Shown here piece after piece: positions 29,217 through 39,048 of a stretch of 64,000 nucleotides of DNA. Position 1 is the stretch's first letter, and each line of letters begins with the position of its first letter. The notes under the pieces are model-generated. The model did no database searches. It had not been told where the DNA came from and saw only the letters and a list, made by a program, of their open reading frames with translations. The position numbers were made by a program, and so were the translations under genes. Origin of the DNA: Vibrio chagasii (lineage in GTDB: Bacteria > Pseudomonadota > Gammaproteobacteria > Enterobacterales > Vibrionaceae); the NCBI RefSeq assembly GCF_024347355.1, contig NZ_AP025465.1, forward strand, positions 558,001 to 622,000, in the 5' to 3' direction.

Positions 29217-30811
29217 TGGCTAACTGTTTGTAGTTTGTTTGCTTCTTGAGGCTGCTTCTTGCCTGATAGACAGACGAGCAATGACACAAAGGTACCTACA
29301 CACAGTTGATACGGGAAGGCCAATCGAACACCCACCCAATCCGTATTAATCATACCCATTACGCTATCCCAAACATAAGCTTGCATCAGTAACGTCGTTA
29401 GGAAGCCGGCCACAAGCGCCAACGCTACTGATGTTTCATTGCCGCGCTCGGTGAAAATCGCCGTGAAGTAGACCCCCAATAATCCGGTGTAAGCAAACAC
29501 CATCACACTCAAAGCGAACGACAATAATGGCATGTCGGTATATTGCTGCCAGTAGTAACATAAGATACCCATGCTACCTAAGGCTAGCGCAGCTGCGGCC
29601 ATACCGAAGCGACCCGCTTTTACATAATGGAAATCATCTTGTTCGCCTTTACGAGCTTCTAACCATGGTTTGTAGATATCTTGAATCGCAACAGAAGACA
29701 TTGAGTTCAAGCCTGAGTTTAATGTTGAAAGCGCTGCCGCAACCACGCCAACGGTCACTAAGCCTCGAAGACCCGCCGGCATTTCATTGAGCACGTAGTA
29801 CATGAAAATTGTTACGTTCTCACCATTAAAGCTCTGCACGACATCTTTACCTTCGACGCCCATCAGGTCAGGTCGTTGATAGAAAACATACAGAAGCAGG
29901 CCAATCGACATGAAAACCAACACAACAGGGATAGAGAAGATGATTGAGTTGAGCATCGCCTTAGAGCCTTGCTTGGCATCTTTACAGGTTAGAACTCGCT
30001 GGGTCATGTCTTGATCAAGACCAAACGCACCAATATTCAAGAGTACAAAACCAGTAATACATGCCCAGAAGCTGAAAGTACCAGCAGGCGTTAAATCAAG
30101 AGTGAAATCGAGCAAGGTCAGCTTCGAAGATTGACCTTCACCAGGGTTGGCAAGCACTTGTGCTATTTGGCTGAAATCTGCCGGGATCTGACCTAGTAAG
30201 TAGATAATGACTGCAATAGCTGCACCGACGTACACCACAAGTTGGATCAGGTCACTCCAGATAACCGAGCGGATACCGCCCATGTAGGTGTAAGCGAGGC
30301 CAACGGTGACCAAAATCACCACGGAAGTGATAACGCTGCTTGGGTCAATATTGGTAAATAGAATCATAGATACTGCGATAGCCGCCATATATAGACGAGC
30401 ACCAGAAGCAAACACACGACCAACCAAATACATTACACCAGCACGCTGCTTAGTTTTCTCGCCAAAACGCACTTTCAGTAGCTCATATACTGTTGAAACT
30501 TTGTTTTGATAGAAGCGAGGAATCAGAATTAGAGCGACAAAAATAGCGCCCAGAATACCGCCAATATTAGTAGCTAGGTAAGTGAGGTCGCCACGGTAGC
30601 TCGATTCTGGTCCACCTAAAAACGTCGCTGCTGACTGTGAGGTTGCGAGTACTGAGATAGCCACCACCCACATTGGCATTGAGTTACCGCCTAAAAAATA
30701 GTCCTTGGTACTCGTGATTTTGGTTCGGCTGAAATGCCAACCTGTGAAGGCGATAACAACGAAGTAAATCGCAAATACCGCCCAATCCAGCGAAGTAAAT
30801 AGTGAATTCAT
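29213..30811 (-). CDS. Sodium/solute symporter (SSS family), candidate MurNAc/anhydroMurNAc importer
   Basis: A 532-residue sodium-coupled symporter with about 13 to 14 membrane segments. Family features include DYFLGGNSMPMWVVAISVLATSQSAATFLGGPE near the N-terminus and YTYMGGIRSVIWSDLIQ in the middle. SSS members carry sugars, sialic acid, amino acids and others. It is the first gene of an operon of murein-sugar enzymes, and no PTS MurP gene is present. Uptake of MurNAc, anhydroMurNAc or a related murein fragment is therefore the best guess. Confidence 0.82.
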   Translation of the reverse strand: MNSLFTSLDWAVFAIYFVVIAFTGWHFSRTKITSTKDYFLGGNSMPMWVVAISVLATSQSAATFLGGPESSYRGDLTYLATNIGGILGAIFVALILIPRFYQNKVSTVYELLKVRFGEKTKQRAGVMYLVGRVFASGARLYMAAIAVSMILFTNIDPSSVITSVVILVTVGLAYTYMGGIRSVIWSDLIQLVVYVGAAIAVIIYLLGQIPADFSQIAQVLANPGEGQSSKLTLLDFTLDLTPAGTFSFWACITGFVLLNIGAFGLDQDMTQRVLTCKDAKQGSKAMLNSIIFSIPVVLVFMSIGLLLYVFYQRPDLMGVEGKDVVQSFNGENVTIFMYYVLNEMPAGLRGLVTVGVVAAALSTLNSGLNSMSSVAIQDIYKPWLEARKGEQDDFHYVKAGRFGMAAAALALGSMGILCYYWQQYTDMPLLSFALSVMVFAYTGLLGVYFTAIFTERGNETSVALALVAGFLTTLLMQAYVWDSVMGMINTDWVGVRLAFPYQLCVGTFVSLLVCLSGKKQPQEANKLQTVSQ

Positions 30812-30893
30812 AGCAGCTCCATAGCATGAATAGATAAGAAGGTGTTTATTATTATTTTTTCAGAATGACAGTTTGAATAATGAGTTTCAAAAC

Positions 30894-30995
30894 CTATTCC
30901 TTGGTGGAATAGTGACCAGAGGTTTTCTTTGACTATGCTCCCAGAAGGTTGTGTTAGCTATTCCAAATGAGGGAGTAGGGAGGAATAATTATTCC
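30894..30995. promoter_or_regulatory. Pair of GGAAT/ATTCC palindromes in the divergent murein-recycling promoter region
   Basis: CTATTCC (30894-30900) and GGAATAG (30906-30912) form a 7-bp inverted repeat with a 5-bp spacer. A second, perfect 14-bp palindrome GGAATAATTATTCC lies at 30982-30995. A further half site CTATTCC is at 30958-30964. They sit between the divergent symporter operon and the RpiR-family gene, one near each promoter. They are good candidates for binding sites of that regulator, by inference. Confidence 0.6.
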
Positions 30996-31016
30996 AATGG
31001 AAAGGCAAAACTCGTT

Positions 31017-31898
31017 ATGATGACAGGCTTAAAGAGGGAGATAGATCGAGTGAAAGGCATTGCGAAAGTAAAAGCGTTATTACCCAAGCTTTCTCCATCG
31101 GATTCGCTGGTGGCACGATATGTATTGGATCACCCGCAGCAGGTTAAGCAACTCTCTTCCCCTGAATTAGCGAAAGCGGTAGGGGTGAGTCAGTCGACGA
31201 TCGTCAAGTTTAGTCAGAAGATCGGTTATAAAGGCTTTTCTGAAATGAAGGTGAAACTCTATCAGAGTGATATGAGTTATCAGCCTGTTTCTCAACGAGG
31301 CATACACGGCACCATCACCAGAAAAGATTCGCCAGATACCGTGATGGACAAACTTCTTGCAAGCAAAACACAATCGCTTGAACGTACCGTGTTATTAAAT
31401 GAGGGCGAACAGCTGAGTAATGCCGCTGACCTACTGCACCTTGCCAATAAAATTCAAATTTCAGGTGTTGGAGCATCGTCGCTAGTCGCGAAAGATTTCG
31501 CTTATAAGCTGATGAAGATTGGTCATGCGGTTCATGCGGAACCTGATGCTCATATTCAGATTGCCAACGCGGCATCGCTTACTGAAAATGATGTGTTGGT
31601 AGCGATTTCCTATTCAGGAAAAACCAGAGAAGTTGTAAAAGTGGCTCAGTTAGCGAGATCGAAAAAGGCCAAGGTCATTGTGATTAGCCAGTTATCTCCT
31701 TCGGCTCTGGACAAGTATGCTGATATCAAACTCATTTCGGCGGCTGACGAGAACCATATTCGTAGTTCCTCTATCACAGCGCGTGATAGCCAACTTTATA
31801 TTACTGACTTGTTGTTCATTGCGTTAACTCAGCAAGAAGAGCAAGCTGACCAATTAATCGAACAAAGTAAATCTGCGGTAGCGGAATTTAAGCAATAG
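31017..31898 (+). CDS. RpiR-family transcriptional regulator (MurR-like)
   Basis: A 293-residue regulator with an N-terminal RpiR helix-turn-helix ([17 protein letters not shown], then [22 protein letters not shown]) and a C-terminal SIS sugar-phosphate domain (about residues 130-260, with [14 protein letters not shown] and [12 protein letters not shown]). E. coli MurR, which responds to MurNAc-6-phosphate, has this architecture. The frame extends to 30951, but it would cross the 30982-30995 palindrome. ATG at 31017 (or 31020) or GTG at 31050 are the sensible starts. nagZ follows after 11 bp. Confidence 0.85.
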   Translation: MMTGLKREIDRVKGIAKVKALLPKLSPSDSLVARYVLDHPQQVKQLSSPELAKAVGVSQSTIVKFSQKIGYKGFSEMKVKLYQSDMSYQPVSQRGIHGTITRKDSPDTVMDKLLASKTQSLERTVLLNEGEQLSNAADLLHLANKIQISGVGASSLVAKDFAYKLMKIGHAVHAEPDAHIQIANAASLTENDVLVAISYSGKTREVVKVAQLARSKKAKVIVISQLSPSALDKYADIKLISAADENHIRSSSITARDSQLYITDLLFIALTQQEEQADQLIEQSKSAVAEFKQ

Positions 31899-31909
31899 AG
31901 GGACATATT

Positions 31910-32899
31910 ATGGGACCGTTGTGGGTTGATGTTGCAGGCTACGAACTGACTGCGGAAGACAAAGAAATTTTAGAGCACCCAACTGTTGGTGGTCTCATTT
32001 TATTTGCTAGAAACTACCACGATAGCAAGCAGCTATCGGCTTTAAATAAAGAGATTCGAAAAGCGGCTAAGCGTCCTATTTTAATTGGTGTTGACCAAGA
32101 AGGTGGACGAGTACAGCGTTTCCGCGATGGTTTTTCTATTATCCCAGCTGCTCAAGAGTTCGCGACTCAAAAGAATGGTGAACAATTAGCTGAACAAGCT
32201 GGTTGGTTGATGGCAGCGGAGCTGATTGCTCATGATATCGATCTAAGTTTTGCACCAGTATTAGATAAAGGTCATCAATGCAAAGCGATTGGCAACCGAG
32301 CGTTTGGTGAAGATATTGATACCATCGTTCGTCATAGCAGTGCATTCATCAAAGGCATGAAGTCCGTTGGTATGGCGACAACTGGAAAGCACTTCCCTGG
32401 CCATGGTGGTGTGATAGCTGATTCGCATCTAGAAACGCCTTACGACCCTCGAGACGATATCTTTGAAACCGATATGGCGATTTTTAAGGCGCAAATTGAA
32501 GCGGGAATATTAGATGCGATGATGCCTGCACACGTGGTTTTCTCTCATTACGATGACCAACCAGCAAGTGGCTCTCAATATTGGTTACAGAAAGTATTGA
32601 GACAAAAGCTGGGCTTTAAAGGCTTGATCTTCTCTGATGATTTAACGATGGAAGGTGCTGCGATCATGGGCGGACCAGCCGACAGAGCAAAAGCAGCCTT
32701 GAGTGCGGGCTGTGACATGGTGTTGATGTGTAATAAACGAGATGCACAAATTGAGGCTCTTGATCACTTAGCGATTCAAGAGGTGCTTTTAGCCAACTCA
32801 TTGCTTAAAAAACACAGCTTTGATTTGCCGACTCTTCACTCTGATACCCGATGGAAAGAGGCTTCAGAGCAGATTAAGCGAATGCTAAACGATGCGTGA
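31910..32899 (+). CDS. nagZ: Beta-N-acetylhexosaminidase NagZ
   Basis: NagZ is a cytoplasmic family 3 glycosidase. It removes GlcNAc from GlcNAc-anhydroMurNAc peptides brought in by murein recycling, producing the substrates of AnmK and, through them, inducers of AmpR-type beta-lactamases. The 329-residue protein has the signature [12 protein letters not shown] with the catalytic His-Asp loop and the nucleophile region [11 protein letters not shown]. It is co-transcribed with the RpiR regulator gene and faces its own strong terminator. Confidence 0.95.
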   Translation: MGPLWVDVAGYELTAEDKEILEHPTVGGLILFARNYHDSKQLSALNKEIRKAAKRPILIGVDQEGGRVQRFRDGFSIIPAAQEFATQKNGEQLAEQAGWLMAAELIAHDIDLSFAPVLDKGHQCKAIGNRAFGEDIDTIVRHSSAFIKGMKSVGMATTGKHFPGHGGVIADSHLETPYDPRDDIFETDMAIFKAQIEAGILDAMMPAHVVFSHYDDQPASGSQYWLQKVLRQKLGFKGLIFSDDLTMEGAAIMGGPADRAKAALSAGCDMVLMCNKRDAQIEALDHLAIQEVLLANSLLKKHSFDLPTLHSDTRWKEASEQIKRMLNDA

Positions 32900-32925
32900 T
32901 AAATAAACACTCTACAAATTTAAAG

Positions 32926-32955
32926 AAGGCGATATGAGAAATATCGCCTTTTTGT
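32926..32955 (+). terminator. nagZ terminator
   Basis: AAGGCGATAT (32926-32935) pairs with ATATCGCCTT (32941-32950), loop GAGAA, followed by TTTG. Confidence 0.85.
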
Positions 32956-33011
32956 TTGTATTGACTGTGGTTTAAGCTGGCAATCTAATTAAAACGACTT
33001 AAAATCTGCGA

Positions 33012-33136
33012 TGTAAATTTAAACTTACACCTGATGTTTTTTATTGTTTACGCTTGCAATCGTTTTTGTAGCTGTTATTGTGTTTTTAAATATTGTTAAC
33101 CCAAATGGAAATGTTGGGTGTAAAAATAAATATACA
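33012..33136 (+). promoter_or_regulatory. Two TyrR boxes upstream of aroF
   Basis: TGTAAATTTAAACTTACA (33012-33029) matches the TyrR box TGTAAAN6TTTACA with one mismatch. TGTAAAAATAAATATACA (33119-33136) matches with one mismatch as well and ends ten bases before the aroF start. E. coli aroF-tyrA is repressed by TyrR with tyrosine through several boxes; the same control is inferred here. Confidence 0.72.
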
Positions 33137-33145
33137 GATTGAGTT

Positions 33146-34219
33146 ATGCAGAAAAGTGAATTAAGCAATGTCAATATTATCGACGAACAGGTACTGATTA
33201 CTCCTGAGGAGTTAAAAGCAAAACTGCCTTTGAGTGATAATGCTCGTCGTTTCATTCAAGAGTCTCGTCAAACTATCGCAAACATCATCCATAAGAAAGA
33301 TCACCGCATGCTAGTTGTATGTGGCCCGTGTTCTATCCATGATGTTGAAGCGGCAAAAGAGTACGCGAAACGCCTAAAAGCTTTATCTGAGCAACTTAGC
33401 GATCAACTGTATATTGTTATGCGTGTTTACTTTGAAAAGCCTCGTACTACGGTGGGCTGGAAAGGTTTAATCAACGACCCTCATCTAGATGGTACTTTCG
33501 ATATTGAGCATGGTTTGCATGTAGGTCGTGAATTACTGGTTGAACTTGCTGAGATGGAAATTCCACTGGCAACAGAAGCACTAGACCCAATCAGCCCGCA
33601 ATACCTAGCAGATACATTCAGCTGGGCGGCGATCGGCGCACGTACAACGGAATCACAAACGCACCGTGAAATGGCAAGTGGTCTTTCAATGCCTATTGGT
33701 TTCAAAAACGGTACAGATGGCAACCTAGGCACAGCAATCAATGCGATGCAGGCAGCTTCTTCTAGTCACCGTTTCATGGGTATCAGCCGTGAAGGTCAAG
33801 TTGCACTATTAACTACTCAAGGTAACCCAAACGGTCATGTTATTTTACGTGGCGGTAAGCAAACGAACTACGATTCAGTATCCGTACACGAATGTGAGCA
33901 AGAGCTTGGTAAGTCAGGTTTAGAAGCAGCACTGATGGTTGACTGTAGCCACGCTAACTCTCGCAAAGACTTCCGTCGCCAGCCTCTGGTTGCCGAAGAT
34001 GTGATTCATCAAATTCGTGAAGGTAACAAGTCGATCATCGGCCTTATGATTGAAAGCCATATCAACGAAGGAAACCAATCTTCTGATATACCTCTCAATG
34101 AGATGAAATACGGCGTTTCAATTACCGACGCGTGTATCAATTGGGACACAACTGAGGCACTATTGAAACATGCACATACGGAACTAGTCCCGTTCTTAGA
34201 GAACCGTTTGAAAGGTTAG
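33146..34219 (+). CDS. aroF: 3-deoxy-7-phosphoheptulonate synthase (DAHP synthase, AroF type)
   Basis: The first enzyme of the shikimate pathway condenses PEP and erythrose-4-phosphate. The 357-residue protein matches the class I AroF/G/H family: VVCGPCSIHD, RVYFEKPRTTVGWKGLINDP, GARTTESQTHREMASGLSMPIGFKNGTDG-type core and the C-terminal VDCSHANS. Its N-terminus (MQKSELSNVNIIDEQVLITPEEL) is closest to the tyrosine-sensitive AroF. It precedes tyrA as in the E. coli aroF-tyrA operon. Confidence 0.95.
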   Translation: MQKSELSNVNIIDEQVLITPEELKAKLPLSDNARRFIQESRQTIANIIHKKDHRMLVVCGPCSIHDVEAAKEYAKRLKALSEQLSDQLYIVMRVYFEKPRTTVGWKGLINDPHLDGTFDIEHGLHVGRELLVELAEMEIPLATEALDPISPQYLADTFSWAAIGARTTESQTHREMASGLSMPIGFKNGTDGNLGTAINAMQAASSSHRFMGISREGQVALLTTQGNPNGHVILRGGKQTNYDSVSVHECEQELGKSGLEAALMVDCSHANSRKDFRRQPLVAEDVIHQIREGNKSIIGLMIESHINEGNQSSDIPLNEMKYGVSITDACINWDTTEALLKHAHTELVPFLENRLKG

Positions 34220-34238
34220 TCAGAGTTTAAAAGTTAAG

Positions 34239-34263
34239 TGCCTCATCTAATGGGGCATTTTAA
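34239..34263 (+). terminator. Hairpin between aroF and tyrA
   Basis: TGCCTCA (34239-34245) pairs with TGGGGCA (34251-34257) around TCTAA, followed by TTTT. It may partly terminate between the two genes. Confidence 0.5.
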
Positions 34264-34320
34264 GATCTGTTACTAACGAAATCGGCGTTGGTACGGGCTT
34301 ATAGATTAGTAAGGAATAAA

Positions 34321-35448
34321 ATGGCCGTTGAACTGAACGAATTACGCGACCAAATTGATGCTGTCGATAAACAGATGCTGGATTTACTGGCTCAGCGACT
34401 TGCTCTTGTTGAGAAAGTTGGTGAAGTGAAAAGTGAACATGGATTACCTATTTATGTGCCGGAGCGTGAAGCGGCAATGTTGGCGTCTCGTCGTCAAGAA
34501 GCAGAAAAAATAGGGGTTCCACCACAGCTCATCGAAGATATTTTGCGTCGAACTATGCGTGAATCTTATGCCAGCGAAAAAGACTCTGGTTTTAAGTGTC
34601 TTAACCCAGAATTACGTTCAGTGGTTATCGTTGGTGGTAATGGTCAGCTGGGTGGCTTATTTGGTCGTATGTTTAAGCTTTCTGGCTACGAAGTGAAAGT
34701 CCTTGGTAGTCAAGATTGGGATAAAGCCGATGAAATCCTAGATAACGCTGGTCTTGTGGTTGTTACCGTTCCAATTCACTTAACGGAAGGTGTGATTGCG
34801 AAACTTGGTAACCTGCCAAGCGATTGTATTCTTTGTGATTTAACATCGATTAAATCAAAGCCGCTGCAAGCAATGATGAATATGCACCAAGGCCCTGTTG
34901 TTGGTCTTCACCCTATGTTTGGCCCTGATGTACCAAGCCTAGCGAAACAGGTGATTGTTTACAGTGATGGGCGTGGTTCTGAAAGTTACCAATGGCTACT
35001 GGAGCAATTTAGTATCTGGGGTGCGAGCCTATGTCAGATGGATGCTGCTGAGCACGATCACGGCATGACTCTGATTCAAGCGCTTCGCCACTTTACCTCT
35101 TTTGCTTACGGTCTACACCTAAGCAAAGAGAACCCGAACATCGACCAACTTCTGAAGCTTAGCTCCCCAATCTACCGTCTAGAGATTGCGATGGTTGGTC
35201 GTCTATTTGCTCAAGACCCGAACTTGTACGGTGACATCATCCTATCTTCAGATGAGAACATTGAGATGATTCGACGCTTCCACCGTTGTTTTGGTGAAGC
35301 ACTCGAGATCTTAGACGGAAAAGACAAAGCCAAGTTCGTTGAGAGTTTTGACCAGGTGAGTGATTGGTTTGGTGACTACTCACAGCAATTCTTGCAAGAG
35401 AGTCAAAGCCTGTTAAAACAAGCACATGACTCGATTCATCGCGGTTAA
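34321..35448 (+). CDS. tyrA: Bifunctional chorismate mutase/prephenate dehydrogenase TyrA
   Basis: TyrA converts chorismate to prephenate and then to 4-hydroxyphenylpyruvate for tyrosine synthesis. The N-terminal AroQ chorismate mutase covers residues 1-90 ([34 protein letters not shown]). The dehydrogenase domain starts with the NAD motif [18 protein letters not shown] near residue 100. The start ATG at 34321 follows AAGGA (34311-34315) and gives 375 residues (E. coli 373). The upstream in-frame extension from 34288 is not conserved. Confidence 0.95.
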   Translation: MAVELNELRDQIDAVDKQMLDLLAQRLALVEKVGEVKSEHGLPIYVPEREAAMLASRRQEAEKIGVPPQLIEDILRRTMRESYASEKDSGFKCLNPELRSVVIVGGNGQLGGLFGRMFKLSGYEVKVLGSQDWDKADEILDNAGLVVVTVPIHLTEGVIAKLGNLPSDCILCDLTSIKSKPLQAMMNMHQGPVVGLHPMFGPDVPSLAKQVIVYSDGRGSESYQWLLEQFSIWGASLCQMDAAEHDHGMTLIQALRHFTSFAYGLHLSKENPNIDQLLKLSSPIYRLEIAMVGRLFAQDPNLYGDIILSSDENIEMIRRFHRCFGEALEILDGKDKAKFVESFDQVSDWFGDYSQQFLQESQSLLKQAHDSIHRG

Positions 35449-35467
35449 TAGTGTGGTTTGAAAAATA

Positions 35468-35498
35468 AAAAAGAGCGACCGTTTGGTCGCTCTTTTTG
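35468..35498. terminator. Bidirectional terminator after tyrA
   Basis: AAAAAGAGCGACC (35468-35480) pairs perfectly with GGTCGCTCTTTTT (35485-35497), loop GTTT. It also faces the convergent M23 gene. Confidence 0.88.
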
Positions 35499-35519
35499 TT
35501 TGTGTTGAATGCCGATATT

Positions 35520-35546
35520 GCATTTGGCCTATAGTAGGCGAAATGC
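35520..35546. repeat. Intergenic palindrome ATTTGGCCTA-type, copy 1
   Basis: GCATTTGGCCTA (35520-35531) and TAGGCGAAATGC (35535-35546) form 12-bp arms with one mismatch and a 3-base spacer. A near copy with 13-bp perfect arms lies at 44760-44788. Both are between convergent or adjacent genes. Confidence 0.6.
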
Positions 35547-35577
35547 ATTTGGATCATCATGGGCCAAACGAACAAAC

Positions 35578-36609
35578 CTAGTTAGTCACGATAGGCTCTT
35601 TGTTATTCTCGTTCGATACTCGGTTATCATCGCTGGATACTGTGTCGATAGTTGAACTGATGTAAGGCACGTTAGTTAGGTTGATCTGCAAGCGAACCAC
35701 GTTATCAATCAGCTGAACGAGTGGGCCCCATTTCACCTTTTTTTCTTTCTCAAACACGTAATTGAAGTTTTCTGGTGTCCAATCCATCAAGTATTGAGGG
35801 TTCAATGAGCGACCAAGGAAGCGTACTTCATAATGCAGATGTGGGCCAGTTGAGTTACCTGAGTTACCACAGCTCGCAATCACATCACCTTTACTAACAA
35901 ACTGACCGCTGCGAACTTTGAATTTTTGCAGATGCGCGTAAGAGCTCATGAAGCCAAACGAATGGCGCATGGTGATAAAGTTACCAAAGCCTTTCTTACT
36001 TGGGCGTACGGTTTCAATCACACCATCTGCTGGTGCTAAGATATCTTCACCACGCTTACAAGTAAGGTCGATACCAGTATGGTTGTGGCGTTTGCCTGTA
36101 ATTGGGTTAGTACGGCGACCGTATGAAGACGAGATGCGTTGATAAGCCATCGGACTATCATTAGGAATTAAGCGGAACATGGTAGCTCTTACCGCGGAAT
36201 CGACAGCTGCAGCATCAATGCGGTCTTCTAGTGAAACCTCATCGGTGTGTAACTCTTCATCAGCCAGGCCTAGAACGGATTCCACATCGAATACACGCTT
36301 ACCGAGTAACTGAATCGTCCCTTCTTTCTCAGTTAAGGCTTGAGAAAGGTTATGGTTGGTTTCAACTTGTTCCGCGTATAAGAACTCGGTCTGCTCTTTT
36401 TCAACAATCAGAGTTTCAATTAACTGTTGTGCATCACCGGCTTGTGCAGCTAGCTTGTTTTTACTCTCAAGGTGCATGTAGGTTGCACCACCAATCAGCA
36501 TCGGTACTGAGAGCTGGGAGGTCATGCATAAGAGTACGGCTTTTCGACCGAAGTAAAACGTCTGTTCCCCCTGACTAGAGGGAATAGTAATGGACACTTT
36601 TTTAGACAT
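35578..36609 (-). CDS. M23-family murein DD-endopeptidase, membrane-anchored
   Basis: A 343-residue predicted zinc endopeptidase that cuts murein crosslinks. A single hydrophobic segment near residues 24-46 anchors it in the inner membrane, and a helical, probably coiled region spans about 50-120. The LytM/M23 domain follows. Its zinc ligands lie in HNHTGIDLTC (the HxxxD motif) and GPHLHYEV (the HxH motif), with a further His in SSYAHLQKF. A degenerate Gly-rich stretch is not seen. The C-terminal tail of about 60 residues is unlike typical family members. The substrate crosslink type is not known. Confidence 0.85.
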   Translation of the reverse strand: MSKKVSITIPSSQGEQTFYFGRKAVLLCMTSQLSVPMLIGGATYMHLESKNKLAAQAGDAQQLIETLIVEKEQTEFLYAEQVETNHNLSQALTEKEGTIQLLGKRVFDVESVLGLADEELHTDEVSLEDRIDAAAVDSAVRATMFRLIPNDSPMAYQRISSSYGRRTNPITGKRHNHTGIDLTCKRGEDILAPADGVIETVRPSKKGFGNFITMRHSFGFMSSYAHLQKFKVRSGQFVSKGDVIASCGNSGNSTGPHLHYEVRFLGRSLNPQYLMDWTPENFNYVFEKEKKVKWGPLVQLIDNVVRLQINLTNVPYISSTIDTVSSDDNRVSNENNKEPIVTN

Positions 36610-36658
36610 GGTTCTGTATTAACTAAATGCTTCTAATAGAAAAAGGGTAATGGAGATA

Positions 36659-37027
36659 TTATTCCTTGCCTAAGTCGGTAAGGTGTTCAATCTCTCTATA
36701 AAGCAGGTCATCGTCACCAACATTAAGCTCAACAAGGCGCTTAAGGTGGCTGATACTATCAATATCTAAATGCTCTATGCGTAAACGCATTGAGGTATTG
36801 ATGGTAGAGACTATCGTTGCTTCTAACTGAATGTTGATATCGCTGTTGGTCAGCTTAAAGCTAACGTGAACAGGGTTCTCCTGGTTAAGTTGCTGTAACT
36901 CTTCGCACTGAATGAGTAAACCATGAAGAGATAAGTCTTGCACTGAGCCTGATACATTTACTTGTCCTTGTGAGATTTCAGTCGGAACTTGATAAATAAC
37001 TCGTGAAAATTGACGTCTTTCAATCAT
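36659..37027 (-). CDS. PilZ domain protein, candidate c-di-GMP receptor
   Basis: A 122-residue protein made of one PilZ domain. The c-di-GMP binding motifs are visible: RRxxxR as ERRQFSRV at residues 3-10 and (D/N)xSxxG as DLSLHG near residue 33. V. cholerae has a PilZ protein, PlzA, at what I recall is the equivalent place next to tyrA, but I have not verified this is the ortholog. The start ATG at 37027 is chosen because it directly precedes IERRQFSR. The longer frame to 37075 is poorly supported. Confidence 0.82.
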   Translation of the reverse strand: MIERRQFSRVIYQVPTEISQGQVNVSGSVQDLSLHGLLIQCEELQQLNQENPVHVSFKLTNSDINIQLEATIVSTINTSMRLRIEHLDIDSISHLKRLVELNVGDDDLLYREIEHLTDLGKE

Positions 37028-37073
37028 AAGTATTCTCTCTATATCGGTGCGGAATGCGTAAGCCAGATATATC

Positions 37074-37098
37074 AAAGGCCGCTATTATCGCGGCCTTT
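37074..37098 (-). terminator. ettA terminator
   Basis: AAAGGCCGC (37074-37082) pairs with GCGGCCTTT (37090-37098). It lies just after the ettA stop on the minus strand. Confidence 0.7.
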
Positions 37099-37117
37099 GT
37101 TCAAAATACAAGCTTAT

Positions 37118-38785
37118 TTACTTAGCAATACGTTTGTACTTGATGCGGTGTGGTTCTGCCGCTTGAGCGCCCAGAGTCTTCTTCAGCCACTCAGTGTACT
37201 CAGTATAGTTACCTTCGTAGAAGTTAACTTGACCTTCATCACGGTAGTCTAAGATATGGGTCGCAATACGGTCTAGGAACCAACGGTCGTGCGAGATAAC
37301 CATTGCACAGCCAGGGAACTCAAGTAGCGCTTCCTCAAGAGCACGTAGTGTTTCAACGTCTAGGTCGTTGGTCGGCTCATCGAGTAGCAGTACGTTACCG
37401 CCCGCTTTTAGTAGCTTAGCTAAGTGAACACGGTTACGTTCACCACCAGAAAGCTCACCGATGATCTTCTGTTGGTCGTTGCCTTTGAAGTTGAAACGAG
37501 AGCAGTATGCACGTGCTGGGATTTCGAAGTTGTTGATCTTGATGATATCAGCGCCTTCAGAGATCTCTTGGAATACTGTCTTAGTGTCGTCCATGCTGTC
37601 ACGGAACTGATCAACAGAAGCAAGCTTAACTGTTTCGCCCAGTTCAACCGTACCTGAGTCTGGTTGTTCTGCGCCGCTTAGCATCTTGAATAGTGTTGAT
37701 TTACCCGCACCGTTGGCACCTACGATACCCACGATTGCACCCTTAGGCATGCTGAACGATAGGTCATCGATAAGAACGCGGTCACCATATGACTTAGTTA
37801 GGTTCTTAACTTCAAGAACTTTGTCACCTAGGCGCTCACCTGGCGGGATGAATAGTTCGTTGGTTTCGTTACGCTTCTGGTATTGGCCAGTCGTCAGTTC
37901 TTCAAAACGAGCCATACGAGCTTTAGATTTAGCTTGACGACCTTTAGGGTTTTGACGAACCCACTCAAGTTCTTTCTCGATAGTCTTTTGACGTGCGCTT
38001 TCACCAGCTTTCTCTTGCTTTAGACGCTCATCTTTTTGCTCTAGCCAAGACGTGTAGTTACCTTGCCATGGGATACCTTCACCACGGTCAAGTTCTAGAA
38101 TCCAACCAGCAGCGTTATCTAGGAAGTAACGGTCGTGGGTAATCGCCACAACAGTACCGCTGTAGTCCACTAGGAAGTGCTCAAGCCATGCAACCGATTC
38201 TGCATCTAGGTGGTTCGTTGGTTCGTCAAGAAGCAGCATGTCTGGCTTCTCAAGAAGTAGACGACAGATAGCAACACGACGACGCTCACCACCAGAAAGG
38301 TGTTCAATCTTAGCATCCCACTCAGGAAGACGAAGTGCGTCTGCAGCGCGCTCTAGAGCTGCTTCTAGGTTGTGACCATCTTTTGCTTGGATAAGCGCTT
38401 CTAGTTCGCCTTGCTCTTTTGCTAGTGCATCGAAATCTGCATCTGGTTCAGCATAAGCCGCGTAAACTGCGTCGATACGTTTAAGTGCATCAGCAACATC
38501 AGAAACCGCTTCTTCTACGATTTCACGAACCGTTTTTGATTCGTCTAGTACTGGTTCTTGAGGTAGGTAACCTACGTTAAGACCTTGTTGTGCACGAGCT
38601 TCGCCATCGATATCAGTATCAATACCAGCCATGATACGTAGTAGGGTAGATTTACCTGAACCATTTAGACCCAAAACACCGATTTTAGCGCCAGGAAAAA
38701 AGCTAAGAGAAATGTCTTTAAGAATTTGACGCTTAGGTGGAACAGTTTTGCTCACCCGAGACATGGTATATACGTATTCAGCCAT
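37118..38785 (-). CDS. ettA: Energy-dependent translational throttle protein EttA
   Basis: EttA is a soluble ABC-F ATPase that binds the ribosomal E site and gates the first peptide bond according to ADP/ATP ratio. The 555-residue protein has two ABC domains with Walker A motifs GLNGSGKST and GANGAGKST and signatures LSGGERRRVAICRLLL and LSGGERNRVHLAKLL. The inter-domain linker and the EttA arm are present, and the C-terminus HRIKYKRIAK is typical of EttA. It is a single-gene unit. Confidence 0.95.
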   Translation of the reverse strand: MAEYVYTMSRVSKTVPPKRQILKDISLSFFPGAKIGVLGLNGSGKSTLLRIMAGIDTDIDGEARAQQGLNVGYLPQEPVLDESKTVREIVEEAVSDVADALKRIDAVYAAYAEPDADFDALAKEQGELEALIQAKDGHNLEAALERAADALRLPEWDAKIEHLSGGERRRVAICRLLLEKPDMLLLDEPTNHLDAESVAWLEHFLVDYSGTVVAITHDRYFLDNAAGWILELDRGEGIPWQGNYTSWLEQKDERLKQEKAGESARQKTIEKELEWVRQNPKGRQAKSKARMARFEELTTGQYQKRNETNELFIPPGERLGDKVLEVKNLTKSYGDRVLIDDLSFSMPKGAIVGIVGANGAGKSTLFKMLSGAEQPDSGTVELGETVKLASVDQFRDSMDDTKTVFQEISEGADIIKINNFEIPARAYCSRFNFKGNDQQKIIGELSGGERNRVHLAKLLKAGGNVLLLDEPTNDLDVETLRALEEALLEFPGCAMVISHDRWFLDRIATHILDYRDEGQVNFYEGNYTEYTEWLKKTLGAQAAEPHRIKYKRIAK

Positions 38786-39048
38786 TGCCGATCGATCCTA
38801 ATTATTGTTCAAAATTGTTAGCTATTTTATACCAATATCCCTAAAGATGTTACTCCTAGGAAAGAAAAGCCATTCTTGAACGAATCCTTACTTACTATTG
38901 TCACATTGGTTATTAAAACTATATTTAATATGCTTCTTAGATGAAGTGTTAAATATTAATAATATTTACACTCAATTCCTTTACATTTTATGTGATGTCG
39001 GGCGTAAATAGATTTCACGTATTCATACACGCACTAAGGAAAGAGCGA

